A stretch of 64,000 bases of DNA, from NCBI GenBank assembly GCA_965237895.1, contig CBDEGR010000001.1, positions 496,001 to 560,000 on the forward strand. Direction: 5' to 3'. The notes under the pieces are model-generated. The model saw only the letters and a list, made by a program, of their open reading frames with translations, was not told the origin of the DNA and searched no databases. A program made the position numbers and the translations under genes. Below, piece after piece: positions 45,315-54,782 of this stretch (position 1 is the stretch's first letter; every line of letters begins with the position of its first letter). This stretch comes from CBDEGR01 sp965237895 (GTDB taxonomy: Bacteria > Acidobacteriota > Terriglobia > UBA7540 > JAPUME01).

Positions 45315-46772
45315 TCAAGCTGTCAGATCGACAAAAGGCATGCGCAGTATCTGGGCGACCTTCTTCATCTCGGCCTCCACGGCAGCATGCACGAGGGCAA
45401 AATGGTGACACGTGCCAACGTTCGTAATATTTTCGAAATAGTTGTGAAGCGGAATACGTGGACGAAAGACGGTATGTTCGAAGTGAACATCCTGCGGGGG
45501 CAGGTCCACCGACTCGCCACACGCAATCCGCATCTCATAGCCCTCGTGACCCCGGTAGAAAGTCACCAGGGTAACAGGGCCGGGATTAGTGATGAACTCC
45601 GGCAGAACACCGAAATGGAGAGCGCCCGGCCCCTGGTCAAAATTGATGTATTGGGTGTTACGTAGTTTCGGACGGGTGCCTTCCTTCGCCATGGAGAAAC
45701 CAGCAGAGCCACCCTCGTGGCCGCCCAGCACATAGTTGTGTTCTTCGTCAAAGAGCAAATGCTCCCAGAAATGGCAGGGCTTGCCTGTAATACTCCGGAG
45801 AAGGATGCCGGCCACGGCGGTGGAGAGATCACCCTCGGTGGTGACGACGATACCTTGATCAATCAAGCGGGCCATTCCAACAGCGGGCAGCATGCCACAT
45901 GCAGGTGTCAAGCCGGGAAACGTATCTATGGCGAGGACGTCAAGCCCTGCATCGCGCACCATTTGCTCGAGAGCGATTGCCTGTTTGGCCGCAAGGCGAA
46001 CCTCGTCCTCTGTAGGCTCCACGACCTCGCACAGCCGGTATAGCTCCTCCGTTACGGCTTGTGTCTCCTCAGGCGTAACGTTGTCCATGTATTTCAGCAA
46101 GTCGTTGATGTACATGTAGGAAAGGCGGATTCCGGTCTGGCCGATCATGCGCGCTTCATCGGGGAAGGTATCGTACATGGGTACAGCCGCGCTGCGATGG
46201 GGGAGGAAGCCGATGGTGCTGTGGGCCAAGCGCCAAGTAGCCTGGGCCGCACGTGCGTACTCCACCAGTTCACGAATGGATCTCTCCGACTCCAGATGAC
46301 CAAATGCGAACCCAAGCCGAAAGCCCGGCCACAAGCGCTGCAGGCTACCGGGCAGTTGCACGGCACTGTTAACACCCCAGGTACGCCCCCAATCTGTGGG
46401 GCTAGGATGGCCCTGCAGACCCGGAAGACCTTGGGAAAAGTAGAGAACAGGGAAGATGTCTCCTATCTCGCGAAGCAAGGTGACTGACATTGCATCGTCA
46501 AGGTAGGTAGCGTGGTACATGACAACAAGGTCTACCTCAGCGTCGCGAAAGGTCCGCGCGGCCCGAATCGCGTCCTGCTCGTTTGTGACTAGGCCAGGGT
46601 ATACTACCTCACAGTGGGACTGAAGAGCATTTTGCAGGCGCCCAATGTCGTGCTCCAGCGCATTGGGAAGATCATGCATTCCGGTGTGCTTCCAGTAAGT
46701 TTCGATGCCTCCCGAGAAGAGGCCTAACTTTGGTTTAACCCTGTTGGGTACTCCTTGGGCGTAGGTTGTCAT
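45315..46772 (-). CDS. L-fucose/L-arabinose isomerase family protein
   Basis: 485 residues. The N-terminal domain (KPKLGLFSGGIETYWKHTG, DLVVMYHATYLDDAMSV) and the central GFAFGHLESERSIRELVEYA fit the aldose-ketose isomerase fold. The C-terminal region has CHFWEHLLFDEEHNYVLGGH with acidic and His residues at the metal site, and GTCHHFALVHAAVEAEM. Members interconvert aldoses such as arabinose or fucose with ketoses. It starts behind GGAGGCAAATGACCG. With the two glycoside-hydrolase-like proteins nearby it suggests local use of a deoxy- or pentose sugar. No kinase or aldolase is adjacent. Confidence 0.85.
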   Translation of the reverse strand: MTTYAQGVPNRVKPKLGLFSGGIETYWKHTGMHDLPNALEHDIGRLQNALQSHCEVVYPGLVTNEQDAIRAARTFRDAEVDLVVMYHATYLDDAMSVTLLREIGDIFPVLYFSQGLPGLQGHPSPTDWGRTWGVNSAVQLPGSLQRLWPGFRLGFAFGHLESERSIRELVEYARAAQATWRLAHSTIGFLPHRSAAVPMYDTFPDEARMIGQTGIRLSYMYINDLLKYMDNVTPEETQAVTEELYRLCEVVEPTEDEVRLAAKQAIALEQMVRDAGLDVLAIDTFPGLTPACGMLPAVGMARLIDQGIVVTTEGDLSTAVAGILLRSITGKPCHFWEHLLFDEEHNYVLGGHEGGSAGFSMAKEGTRPKLRNTQYINFDQGPGALHFGVLPEFITNPGPVTLVTFYRGHEGYEMRIACGESVDLPPQDVHFEHTVFRPRIPLHNYFENITNVGTCHHFALVHAAVEAEMKKVAQILRMPFVDLTA

Positions 46773-47082
46773 CGGTCATTTGCCTCCATGGACGCCGAAC
46801 CTCCTGGGTCGAGGCCCTGTCGCGGATTATCCCGAGTGAGTACACACAAAGAAACGTCCCCTCTGAGTAATACGTATCGAGGCATTAATTGAAATTCGAA
46901 GATAAGCAGTACCTTCGACTCGGCACCAGAACGGAACATCCACCTGACTTCACCGTACATCGGGGTCTCCAGTTTCGCGGCCGTTTGCACCGGAAGAACA
47001 TCCAGGGGCCTTCCTTTCGCCTACCTTGGGTCGATGGGAGTTTCCGCATGGTGGCGGCAGCCTTTGGAGACGCTCGGGCCTG
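46773..47082. other. Intergenic, no gene recognised
   Basis: About 310 bases between the isomerase and the hydrolase gene, both on the minus strand. It presumably holds the isomerase promoter; no ORF or repeat of note. Confidence 0.35.
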
Positions 47083-49455
47083 CTATTCGCTTTGCTGAAT
47101 CGCAATTACACGATACTCTTCCAGGCGTGGCACAACAAATCTAACCTCCCTCCCCTTTTCCTCGAAGGGGAGCTTCTGCTGCTCAAGCACTGAGTATACG
47201 CTTGTGACGCGTCTGCCGGAGGTCATGGGCATGCGGACCGTAATATTGTCAACGGGAACTGCTTTCCCAACGGCGCGAATAACGCCCGGGGAATACAAAG
47301 TCCTCGAGCCATGGGTCGGCCGTGGATAGAGCTGATCATAACTGTGATTCAAGAGATGGATGACCAAGCGGTTCTTGGTCTTCTGCTCGTAGAACGTCGC
47401 CTCAACCGTGGCCGGCGCCGTCACCTCCACTGGTGCTGGCCCCGCAATCCACCGGGCAGCATTCAACAGGAACCGCCCGTACTCGGGGTGACCGATCCGA
47501 TAGTAGAGACGGTCCACTTGTCCGGGGAAATAGACTACCCGCCCGGCAGAGTAGTCTTGGGCCACGAGCGCGGGATAACCCATATCCTGCCGAGAGACCG
47601 GTGGAGAAACATGCCGAAACCAACTATCGCCTAGCTCCTTTAGAGTGTCCACCAGAGTTGCCAACACCTGCGTCCCTTTGCCGGGCTTGACCTTCAAGTG
47701 GCGACTTGCGTTAGGCGTAATGCCTCGCAACCGACGTTCCGGCTCACTCATGGAGCGGTATTGAGGGTTCAAATCTCCTTCCAGGGATTTCATTTCTCCA
47801 TGGGGAATGCGGCTGCCGCGCACAAATCCTTCGAGCAGCGGGTGAGCGGCCGTTCCCTCGATCCATACCCAAGGCCGGCGGATATAACCTGCGTATTGGC
47901 AACCAAAAACGTCGCCCAGCAGGAAACCGTCGCGGGGACGACCCTCGTCATCACTTAGGGACGTTTCGTAGGTGGCCACAAGCCCGCCTCCACGCTCCAC
48001 AAAGGCCCTGATAGCCATCCCTTGTTCGCGACTTAGGCAGCGTGCATTGGCGAGTATCAATCCACTGTAACGTGAGAGTCTCTCGAGCGTCAGATCCTGA
48101 TCCACGATGAGGTCCACTGGGATATGGGAACGGGTGAGCGCATCGTAGAATCCCTTCGCATGGTCAAAGTGCTCGTAGGGCTCCATGCCCGGCACGTCGC
48201 TGCTCTGATGAGAGAGCAACAAGGCTAGGTGATTGAGCGGCTCGACATCGCTCAGATATCCCTCCAGTTGCTTTGCTTCCTTGAAGACGACCCCTAAATC
48301 ATCCCATCCTCGCGTTTCCTGAACGATTTCGTTCTCCCAGCCGACAATCCACGGCGAGGCACCACTGATGAGGATTTCGCGCGTTTCCTGGCGCATATGC
48401 TCCGGCGCCTTGGGCAAACCGACGCAATAACCGTGCGCGTAAGGATAACAGTGGACCACAGGCTTTCCGTGCGCTCGACCAATGGCCACCGTGCGCCGAA
48501 CCTCAAAGCCCTTGTCCTGTAGGGTAATCATGTCCCCCGTATGTTGTTCCTGGAAAAGAACATCCATGCCCTCATAGTTTCCCGGCTCCCAGAGCCGATT
48601 GACAACAATAATCCGATCCCGTGCATTGGCAATCCGACGCGTCTCAATCAGAAACTCCTCAAATTTCTTTATCTCCCAGTCCCAGAGCGCACGGAATTCT
48701 GCCTCCTGCCAATTAGACCTTTGATTGAGATCGATACCCGTATCCTCCAGGTACCTGGCACGGCAGTATTCGCAGAAACAGGCCCGGTTGGGATATACCT
48801 TATCAGAACCGGCAAACAGGTAGTCGAAGCTCACCCCGTCGATGGGGTAGTTCTGAAACAACTCCTCAAGGATCTTGAAGACGACTTCTTTGTAGGGACT
48901 GTTCAGAATGCAGAGGTGGATGCAAGGGTCCAGGTGCATGTAGCCCCAGCCGCTGATCTCACCTTCCCGATTGATATGTGCCCAGTCCGGATGAAGCTTG
49001 TAAAGGGAAGGATTCGGCGAAGGCCCCCACATTCCCACAACTCGAATGCCGGCGGGGCGTGCTTCCGCCAGCACCTCCCGCAACAGATCGCGGGCACCCA
49101 GTTGCGGGTGCTTCGACAAATAGCTGCTCTCAAAGAAGGCATGTCCCCACTCGCTAACGATCATTAGGTCCAGAACATTGGCTTCGACCCGCCGTACCAG
49201 TTCCAAGAGGCTGCGAGCTGTCCACTGGTTCAGCAGGGTGGCATAATCAGACTCGATAGCCATATCGAAGACCCGGAGAGGTTTCTCGAACCAGTGTCGC
49301 GAGGGTGCCTCCGGCGCAACGGCGGAAGATACCAAAGGATAGGTACCTGGCAGAAGGGCTGCCCCAGCACTGGCTGCACTCGTTACCTGAAAGAATTTCC
49401 TACGACTAATCTGATTTGCCCGACTTCCCCTTGGATTCTCTTTCTTGTTTTCCAC
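47083..49455 (-). CDS. Exported glycoside-hydrolase-like protein with beta-galactosidase-type trimerisation domain
   Basis: About 790 residues from a GTG at 49455 that has GGAGGT upstream. The leader ISRRKFFQVTSAASAGAALL is a Tat signal. The next 350 residues look like a TIM barrel of the hypothetical glycosyl hydrolase type: LDLMIVSEWGHAFF, IRVVGMWGPSPNPSLYKLHP, PIDGVSFDYLFAGSD, RACFCEYCRARYLEDTGIDL and MDVLFQEQHTGDM. The following part (LALLLSHQSSDVPGMEPYEH, GLILANARCLSREQGMAIRA, FVERGGGLVATYETS) resembles the glutamine-amidotransferase-like domain of GH42 enzymes. A beta-sandwich ends it. Substrate unknown. Confidence 0.75.
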   Translation of the reverse strand: MENKKENPRGSRANQISRRKFFQVTSAASAGAALLPGTYPLVSSAVAPEAPSRHWFEKPLRVFDMAIESDYATLLNQWTARSLLELVRRVEANVLDLMIVSEWGHAFFESSYLSKHPQLGARDLLREVLAEARPAGIRVVGMWGPSPNPSLYKLHPDWAHINREGEISGWGYMHLDPCIHLCILNSPYKEVVFKILEELFQNYPIDGVSFDYLFAGSDKVYPNRACFCEYCRARYLEDTGIDLNQRSNWQEAEFRALWDWEIKKFEEFLIETRRIANARDRIIVVNRLWEPGNYEGMDVLFQEQHTGDMITLQDKGFEVRRTVAIGRAHGKPVVHCYPYAHGYCVGLPKAPEHMRQETREILISGASPWIVGWENEIVQETRGWDDLGVVFKEAKQLEGYLSDVEPLNHLALLLSHQSSDVPGMEPYEHFDHAKGFYDALTRSHIPVDLIVDQDLTLERLSRYSGLILANARCLSREQGMAIRAFVERGGGLVATYETSLSDDEGRPRDGFLLGDVFGCQYAGYIRRPWVWIEGTAAHPLLEGFVRGSRIPHGEMKSLEGDLNPQYRSMSEPERRLRGITPNASRHLKVKPGKGTQVLATLVDTLKELGDSWFRHVSPPVSRQDMGYPALVAQDYSAGRVVYFPGQVDRLYYRIGHPEYGRFLLNAARWIAGPAPVEVTAPATVEATFYEQKTKNRLVIHLLNHSYDQLYPRPTHGSRTLYSPGVIRAVGKAVPVDNITVRMPMTSGRRVTSVYSVLEQQKLPFEEKGREVRFVVPRLEEYRVIAIQQSE

Positions 49456-49634
49456 TTCAGACCTCCAATAGCAAGAATCTATGCCGATGAACCTTCCTTT
49501 CCGCTTCCCATATCTCTCTCGGGCCTGCACCGTAACATTGCTAGCAGCCTCTCCGGTAACATGCACTCAGAGGTAACCCGGGGGATCCTAAACGGCCTTT
49601 GGCGCCGTGCAGGCCAAAGCGGGATAGAGCGAGC

Positions 49635-50588
49635 TCATGGAGCCCTTCTGCTGAGCCGGTTTTCATACGAGGTAACTAGGTAGGCTCCCACCAATACCAA
49701 CAACCCACCTGTTACCATGGAAAGAGTGATTTTTTCCTTTAATATGACAGTTGAGATCAGGACACCGAACACCGGTAAAAGGTAGATACAGATGGAGAGC
49801 TGGGTGACTTCGAACCTCTGCAACAACCAGAAGAACAACGTCACGCCTAATCCCCAGGAAAAGACACTCAAGACACCTAAGGAAATCCAGGTGGCCCACC
49901 CAAATTCCCAAAAGCTCAAAAGACCCTCCGGCTCAATCCAGATCATCAAAGCAGCGGTGAAAACCAGTGTCAGGACGTATCCATAAAGCACGACCTGTAG
50001 GGGCGTGTAGTTGGCTAGCAGTTTTTTGGCATAGGTGTTGAAAAAAGAGCTTCCACAACCAGCGATGAAGATGAGGAAGTTTCCGAAAAGGTACCTGCCC
50101 TTGAAAATCCCTACAGTTTTCCAGTCGAAGTCGGAGATAATCAATACGCCGACAATGGCGACCAAGAAGCTTACCCAACGAACCCATGTCATTTTTTCCC
50201 GCAACAGGATGCCCGCTAGCAATGCCATCTGAATGGGAATGAGGAGGGTGAGGACCGAGGCGTTGATCGCGAGGGAGTGGTCCAGTCCCCAGGCCAGGAG
50301 AATGGAGGGAGGCAGGATGCCGAAGACGCTAAGTAAGGTGAAGCGCAGCCAGTCGCCTCGGTTACTGTTCCTTGTACCCGAGCCGGCCGACGTGTGATTG
50401 AACTTTCGTTTCTCGTAGCGATAGAACGGATAAAGAACAACAGAGGCGAAGAGAAATACCCAAAAGGTGACCGTGACAGGCCCAGCATGGGAAACTGCTA
50501 CTTTGGTAGCCGTGTACGTGGCGGCCCACAGAAAGTTGATAAAAATCAGAAGGCCAAAATAAGATATATTACGTAATCCAACGCTCAT
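49635..50588 (-). CDS. EamA/DMT family transporter
   Basis: About 317 residues with ten predicted helices in two five-helix halves, each half being one EamA repeat. The first reads FGLLIFINFLWAATYTATKV and LAINASVLTLLIPIQMALLA followed by GILLREKMTWVRWV. The second reads SWGLGVTLFFWLLQRFEVTQ and YLLPVFGVLISTVILKEKIT. DMT proteins export small metabolites such as amino acids or sugars. The start MSVGLRNISYFG at 50588 is preferred over the longer frame to 50684. It lies upstream of the hydrolase gene on the same strand. Confidence 0.9.
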   Translation of the reverse strand: MSVGLRNISYFGLLIFINFLWAATYTATKVAVSHAGPVTVTFWVFLFASVVLYPFYRYEKRKFNHTSAGSGTRNSNRGDWLRFTLLSVFGILPPSILLAWGLDHSLAINASVLTLLIPIQMALLAGILLREKMTWVRWVSFLVAIVGVLIISDFDWKTVGIFKGRYLFGNFLIFIAGCGSSFFNTYAKKLLANYTPLQVVLYGYVLTLVFTAALMIWIEPEGLLSFWEFGWATWISLGVLSVFSWGLGVTLFFWLLQRFEVTQLSICIYLLPVFGVLISTVILKEKITLSMVTGGLLVLVGAYLVTSYENRLSRRAP

Positions 50589-50858
50589 CGCTAAAATCCA
50601 ATGGGCCCCTGCTGGGGAAAGGTCCGGGGCATTGTACGAGCACCAAGAACGGCTTTCCGTCCTGCCCGCGAACCTCGGCGGCACACATTACACTGGGTGT
50701 GTAGCACCTTTCGTTCCCCTAACAGCAGAATCCTCCGCTCGATTATGAGGAGTTTTGGAAGCTAAGAACTTCCGAGGAGGATACCGTACCAAAATTGGTT
50801 TGTAAACCTGTATCTCAGGTTAGAATTGGAGAGGCCCCTGGGACGTTGAAGTGTGTGA
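50589..50858. other. Intergenic stretch before the integrase relic
   Basis: About 270 bases. Part is the unused 5' extension of the transporter frame. It should hold the transporter promoter; no feature is supported. Confidence 0.35.
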
Positions 50859-51119
50859 GTGAGAGATGACGGTCCCCACCGGGCCTATGTGGCTGCAATG
50901 CTAGCCGGGCCGGAGCAGGGATTGATTCGCCAGCGGCCCCGGAAGTACCAGAAGAAACAGGACTTGGCCGACCTGAAAGCCACTTGGCGGCTCTTCCAAC
51001 AATGCTCTGCCCGAGCCAAGGATCTCGGCGATATCCACCACTGCTGGAGGCAGATGAAAGCCCGCAGCTTGTTTAGCGATGATTTTGCTCGCTTATCGGT
51101 ACGGGCTTCGGGCCTCCGA
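50859..51119 (+). pseudogene. Transposase/integrase remnant (rve-type, IS481-like)
   Basis: The short frame contains RPRKYQKKQDLADLKATWRL and FQQCSARAKDLGDIHHCWRQ followed by MKARSL. From memory this resembles the linker before the DDE integrase core of IS481-like transposases (K..KKQDL..VK..., D..DIP.Y..Q). No N-terminal HTH or catalytic DDE segment remains. It abuts the IS1380-type end sequence downstream, so two mobile-element scars are adjacent. The family call is uncertain. Confidence 0.4.
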
Positions 51120-51191
51120 GCCCGGAGGGCTCCACTGGAGGCAACCACGTGTATAATCACAACTGCTTGAGGGTCAAAAAACTAATTCCGG
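51120..51191 (+). mobile_element. IS1380-type right-end sequence, copy A
   Basis: 72 bp align without gaps to copy B at 53927-53998 and in part to copy C at 57552-57591. The shared end is GAGGGTCAAAAAACTARTTCC followed by GG. Copy B directly follows an IS1380 transposase fragment, so these are best read as relic element ends. This copy ends 64 nt before the start of the large hydrolase gene and contains a -10-like TATAAT at 51152-51157. Confidence 0.6.
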
Positions 51192-51254
51192 CTCAACATA
51201 GAAACTGAAACCAAGTTCGTTCCAGCCCTTGCCGGACATACAAGGGGACAACAC

Positions 51255-53642
51255 ATGAAGGTTGGGAGATGGTTTGCGTGTTTGGGGATGATGTTCGTGT
51301 TCTGGGTGTTGCCGGCGGGGGCAGCGGCAAAGGCACGTCCCCAGGTAGACGTGCCGGTAGGAAGTGCGGCACTGCGCTCACAAGAGGTGCGAATCACGGC
51401 GAAGGAGTTCGCGAAAGAGGCTTACGCGGCACTCCCCGTGGAGGAGACCTACGCCTTCCACAAGGCTCTAAGCGGATGGCGCGAACCCCTACGAAGAGAT
51501 CCTGCCGCCAAGCCCGGCCGGGGGGAAATGGAACTTCCGGCTCAAGGTTGGACGCTCCGGATTCGTGCAGACGTCGGGCCGGTACTGCAACAGGCGGCCG
51601 AGGAATTCCGGGATTACCTCAATCGCTCCATGCAAGTGCGGGTGCGGATTGAGAAGCCGCCTTCGCTCACCGACTGGGCGAGCACTCAAAGGGTAATTGT
51701 AGCGGGTACACGCGACCATCTGCCCGGTTGTGGTGCTGGACTTAAAGCTAAAAAAGACTACCAGATTCAGGTTTTGCCCGAAGCAGTCGTGGTTTGCGGT
51801 TTTGACGAACGCGGGGCAATGTACGGCCTTTACAATCTCGAAGCGCGCATGAACTTGCGCGAAGGACCTTTTCTACCGAGCGGACTGAACATCACCCGCC
51901 ACAGCTTGTACAAAGCGCGGATGACACTATCCGGTCTGGGTTGGGGAGAATGGCCGGACAGATACCTGGCCTTGCTGGCCCGCTATGGATTCGATTCCAT
52001 ATTTGCTTCCGTTTACGCGAATCCCAATGGTGTGGCCGCAACGCCGTACGCGGGGGGCGGTCACAAGAAGCAAGATCCGGCGCGGGTGCGCGATCTGATC
52101 AACCGCGCGGCCCGCTACGGCATCGATCTCTATTGTCCGATCCTGTACCGCTATACCGGGGAGCCGGAGAACGAGGCCGGGCTGCGAAAGCTGGTGCGGG
52201 ACATTGTGAGGGAGTTCCCCGAGATCCGCGGCTACGTACTGTTGACGGAAGGCTTCTATTATAAGACCTGGTTCGGTGCCGGCGGTTCGCCGTCCAGCCC
52301 TCGAAAATTGGTGGATAACGCTACGTTCGCTATCAATTACGACAAGAATCTTCGACAATGGATCCGGAACTGGGCTCGAGGCGTCAAGATCGTCACGGAA
52401 GAATGCCACAAGATCAATCCTGCCATCGAGGTCCTTCCCTGGGACTACAACATCGACTTCCGGCCCGAGCGGATCAAGCTTAAAGAGTATGTCATAAGCC
52501 AACTGCCTCTAAATTCCATCCCGCTGCTGACTTTCGAGAATGGAAAGAGCTTTACGCGTGATGGACAACGTGGATATTTGCAAGATTATGCGATTAACGA
52601 GGCCGGGCCAGCGGAAGTCACGGAAGCGCAAATCGTAGCAGCCAAAGCGCGAGGGATGCGCGGCGTTTATGCCAAGGCGGATACCTGGGCGAGTTGGCAG
52701 TTTGGCACCTTCCCCTATTTGCCGGCTCCCTACCAATGGTACGCCCGCTATCAGGCGCTGGAGAAGTACGGGATCGACGGGGCGCTGGAAAGCTGGAGCT
52801 ACGGCTTCAAGCCCAACTTCATTGCCGAAATGCGTGCCTGGTATAGCTGGAGTGATGCGCCGGCGCTCAACGAACTGCTGCGTTTGATCGCCCGGCGGGA
52901 ATTTGGTCCTGGCTCGGAGGAACTGGTGCTGCGGGCCTGGGATCATTTCAGCCGGGCCCTGCGGCTGGTTCCCGATACCGGACCTACCATGGGGACGAAT
53001 AACGCGGTCGCCGCCCCCCTGTTTTTTGAGAAGCCGAAGCCGCGTGCCATGACGCTGGACCACTCCTGGGACGACCCTGGGAAGTGGTCGCGGGCCTCGG
53101 GCCTGAATCCCTACTGGCCGTACGTGCCGCGCCGGCTGATCCTGTTTCCGGATTTCAGCCACCGGGTGAATCGGGCAGAGAGGTATGCGCAGCCTTTCTC
53201 GCTTCCCGTTTTCACCAAATACTTGACCTTGGCTGCCGATGAAATGGAGAAAGGTCTCGAAAGTTACCGTCGCGCTGCACTCCGCGCCCCTACCCTCAAG
53301 AAGCGCGGCGTCTTTCGGAAGGTTCTGCTGGCGGAACAGTTGCAACGCATGATGCGCAGCAATCGAGCCGTGCTGGAGTTTGAAGACCTGCGCTTCCGTT
53401 TGACAAAGGCCGCCAGCCGCAGCGAACAGACGCACCTATTAAAGGCAATGACTACCATCCTGAAAGATGAGATCTGTCGAACCGAGGATTCCCTAGAAAC
53501 AGCGCGCCGGGATTCTCGCCTGGGCTATGAATGGGAACAGGACTACATATACACTCCACACACCATCGAGGAGAAACTCGAACTACTGCGGTTGACTCTC
53601 AACAAGCAGATTCCCGCTTACCGAAAACGGAATGGGCTTTGA
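51255..53642 (+). CDS. Large exported glycoside-hydrolase-like protein
   Basis: 795 residues. Signal peptide MKVGRWFACLGMMFVFWVLP then AGA. An alpha/beta domain typical of carbohydrate-hydrolase N-termini follows (LQQAAEEFRDYLNRSMQVRV, QRVIVAGTRDHLPG, KKDYQIQVLPEAVVVCGFDE, RGAMYGLYNLEARMNLREGP), as in GH20 and GH67 families. Then comes a probable TIM barrel (DRYLALLARYGFDSIFASVY, YGIDLYCPILYRYTGEPENE, EIRGYVLLTEGFYYKTWFGA, KINPAIEVLPWDYNID) and a helical C-terminus. Alpha-glucuronidase-like activity is a guess. Glu in LLTEGF and Asp in PWDYNID are candidate active-site residues. It is intact and flanked by two IS1380-end copies. Confidence 0.7.
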   Translation: MKVGRWFACLGMMFVFWVLPAGAAAKARPQVDVPVGSAALRSQEVRITAKEFAKEAYAALPVEETYAFHKALSGWREPLRRDPAAKPGRGEMELPAQGWTLRIRADVGPVLQQAAEEFRDYLNRSMQVRVRIEKPPSLTDWASTQRVIVAGTRDHLPGCGAGLKAKKDYQIQVLPEAVVVCGFDERGAMYGLYNLEARMNLREGPFLPSGLNITRHSLYKARMTLSGLGWGEWPDRYLALLARYGFDSIFASVYANPNGVAATPYAGGGHKKQDPARVRDLINRAARYGIDLYCPILYRYTGEPENEAGLRKLVRDIVREFPEIRGYVLLTEGFYYKTWFGAGGSPSSPRKLVDNATFAINYDKNLRQWIRNWARGVKIVTEECHKINPAIEVLPWDYNIDFRPERIKLKEYVISQLPLNSIPLLTFENGKSFTRDGQRGYLQDYAINEAGPAEVTEAQIVAAKARGMRGVYAKADTWASWQFGTFPYLPAPYQWYARYQALEKYGIDGALESWSYGFKPNFIAEMRAWYSWSDAPALNELLRLIARREFGPGSEELVLRAWDHFSRALRLVPDTGPTMGTNNAVAAPLFFEKPKPRAMTLDHSWDDPGKWSRASGLNPYWPYVPRRLILFPDFSHRVNRAERYAQPFSLPVFTKYLTLAADEMEKGLESYRRAALRAPTLKKRGVFRKVLLAEQLQRMMRSNRAVLEFEDLRFRLTKAASRSEQTHLLKAMTTILKDEICRTEDSLETARRDSRLGYEWEQDYIYTPHTIEEKLELLRLTLNKQIPAYRKRNGL

Positions 53643-53651
53643 CGAGTTGGG

Positions 53652-53860
53652 TTGGGCACTTCGAGTCCACCTGTTATCATCCACTGCTGCTGTTCAATCG
53701 AGAGGGCGACTGTCTGGCGGCGAAGCTCCGTCCGGGCAACGTGCACTGCGCCGATGACTGGGAAAAACTTCTCCTACCGGAGATTGAGCGGCAGCAGAAG
53801 CTGGGCAAGGAGGTGGTGTTTCGGGCCAACCCCGCCTTCGCCAAACCAAAGATCTATGTC
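53652..53860 (+). pseudogene. IS1380-family transposase fragment
   Basis: The second frame reads GHFESTCYHPLLLFNREGDC, LAAKLRPGNVHCADDWEKLL and LPEIERQQKLGKEVVFRANP with AFAKPKIY, a well-known internal block of IS1380 (DDE group 1) transposases carrying a conserved Asp/Glu pair. Both ends are missing: nothing precedes GHFE, and after KIY the sequence leaves the family. It starts 10 nt after the stop of the hydrolase gene and is followed by the element's right-end sequence, so about two thirds of the transposase has been deleted. Confidence 0.85.
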
Positions 53861-53926
53861 GACAGGTTTTCAGGACCCGGAAAAGGGTGGCTGGGCGCCG
53901 GTGGGACCCTCTGGGAGAAAACCCGT

Positions 53927-53998
53927 GCCCGGAGGGCTCGACTGGAGGCAACCGGGTGTATACTTGCAACTGCCGGAGGGTCAAAAAACTAGTTCCGG
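53927..53998 (+). mobile_element. IS1380-type right-end sequence, copy B
   Basis: Ungapped 72-bp match to copy A, located right after the IS1380 transposase fragment and 38 nt before the ATG of the DUF1080 gene. It reads ...CTGCCGGAGGGTCAAAAAAC then TAGTTCCGG. The -10-like position holds TATACT. Confidence 0.65.
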
Positions 53999-54035
53999 AT
54001 TCGATCTGTTACATCCGAACAGCAAGGAAAAGAAA

Positions 54036-54779
54036 ATGAGACGATCTCGAGCAACTCTTCTAACGGCTGTCACCCTAGCTGTAGTGTTGGCCCTTGCCCT
54101 TGCGTCAGCCAGGGCTGCGGACATTCCACCCACAGGTAAGCCGATCAAGCTTTTCGACGGCAAGAGCCTGAAACACTTCGACACGTTCTTGCAAGAAAAG
54201 GGACTCAACATTGACCCGGACGAGGTCTTCCGCGTCTATGACGGGCTGGTGCATGTTTCCGGGAGCGAGTTCGGCTACTTCATCACCAAGAAGGAGTTCG
54301 AGAACTACTACCTGCGGGTGGAGTTCAAGTGGGGAAACCCCACCCACCCGCCTCGCGAAGGCAATGCCCGTGATAGCGGAATCCTCTATCACGTCGTAGG
54401 CGAGAATAGGATCTGGCCCAAGTCGATCGAGTTTCAATTCATCGAAGGCGGCACCGGCGACATCCTCGTCGTGGGCGGGGTGTCGCTGACGGTGAAAGGC
54501 GAGACGAAGGAGTACGGTCGCTTTGACCGCTTCGGCAAAGGCCCTTGGGAGGATGTGATCGGCTACCGCGATCCTGTGAATGAGGTAGAAAAACCCCACG
54601 GAGAATGGAATGTCATCGAAATGATCGCCGACAGCGATCACGTAAAATATTGGGTAAACGGCAAGCTCGTCAACGAAGGAACCGCGGCGAGTCTGACCCG
54701 GGGGAAGATCCTCTTCCAGTCCGAAGGCGCCGAAGTTTTTTTCCGATCTATTGAGCTGCGCCCTCTGAGAAAGGAGTGA
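54036..54779 (+). CDS. DUF1080 (3-keto-disaccharide hydrolase-like) secreted protein
   Basis: About 247 residues. Signal peptide SRATLLTAVTLAVVLALALA ending ASARA. The DUF1080 beta-sandwich shows GKPIKLFDGKSLKHFDTFLQ, FRVYDGLVHVSGSEFGYFIT, YYLRVEFKWGNPTHPP, ARDSGILYHVVGENRIWPKS, IEFQFIEGGTGDILVVGG, and the end KYWVNGKLVNEGTAASLTRG, ILFQSEGAEVFFRSIELRPL. The acidic IEFQFIEG replaces the VEVQI pattern of other members. The ATG has AAGGA upstream. A heme-domain gene relic follows after 3 nt, an arrangement common in PVC and Acidobacteria glycan clusters. Confidence 0.9.
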   Translation: MRRSRATLLTAVTLAVVLALALASARAADIPPTGKPIKLFDGKSLKHFDTFLQEKGLNIDPDEVFRVYDGLVHVSGSEFGYFITKKEFENYYLRVEFKWGNPTHPPREGNARDSGILYHVVGENRIWPKSIEFQFIEGGTGDILVVGGVSLTVKGETKEYGRFDRFGKGPWEDVIGYRDPVNEVEKPHGEWNVIEMIADSDHVKYWVNGKLVNEGTAASLTRGKILFQSEGAEVFFRSIELRPLRKE

Positions 54780-54782
54780 TCC

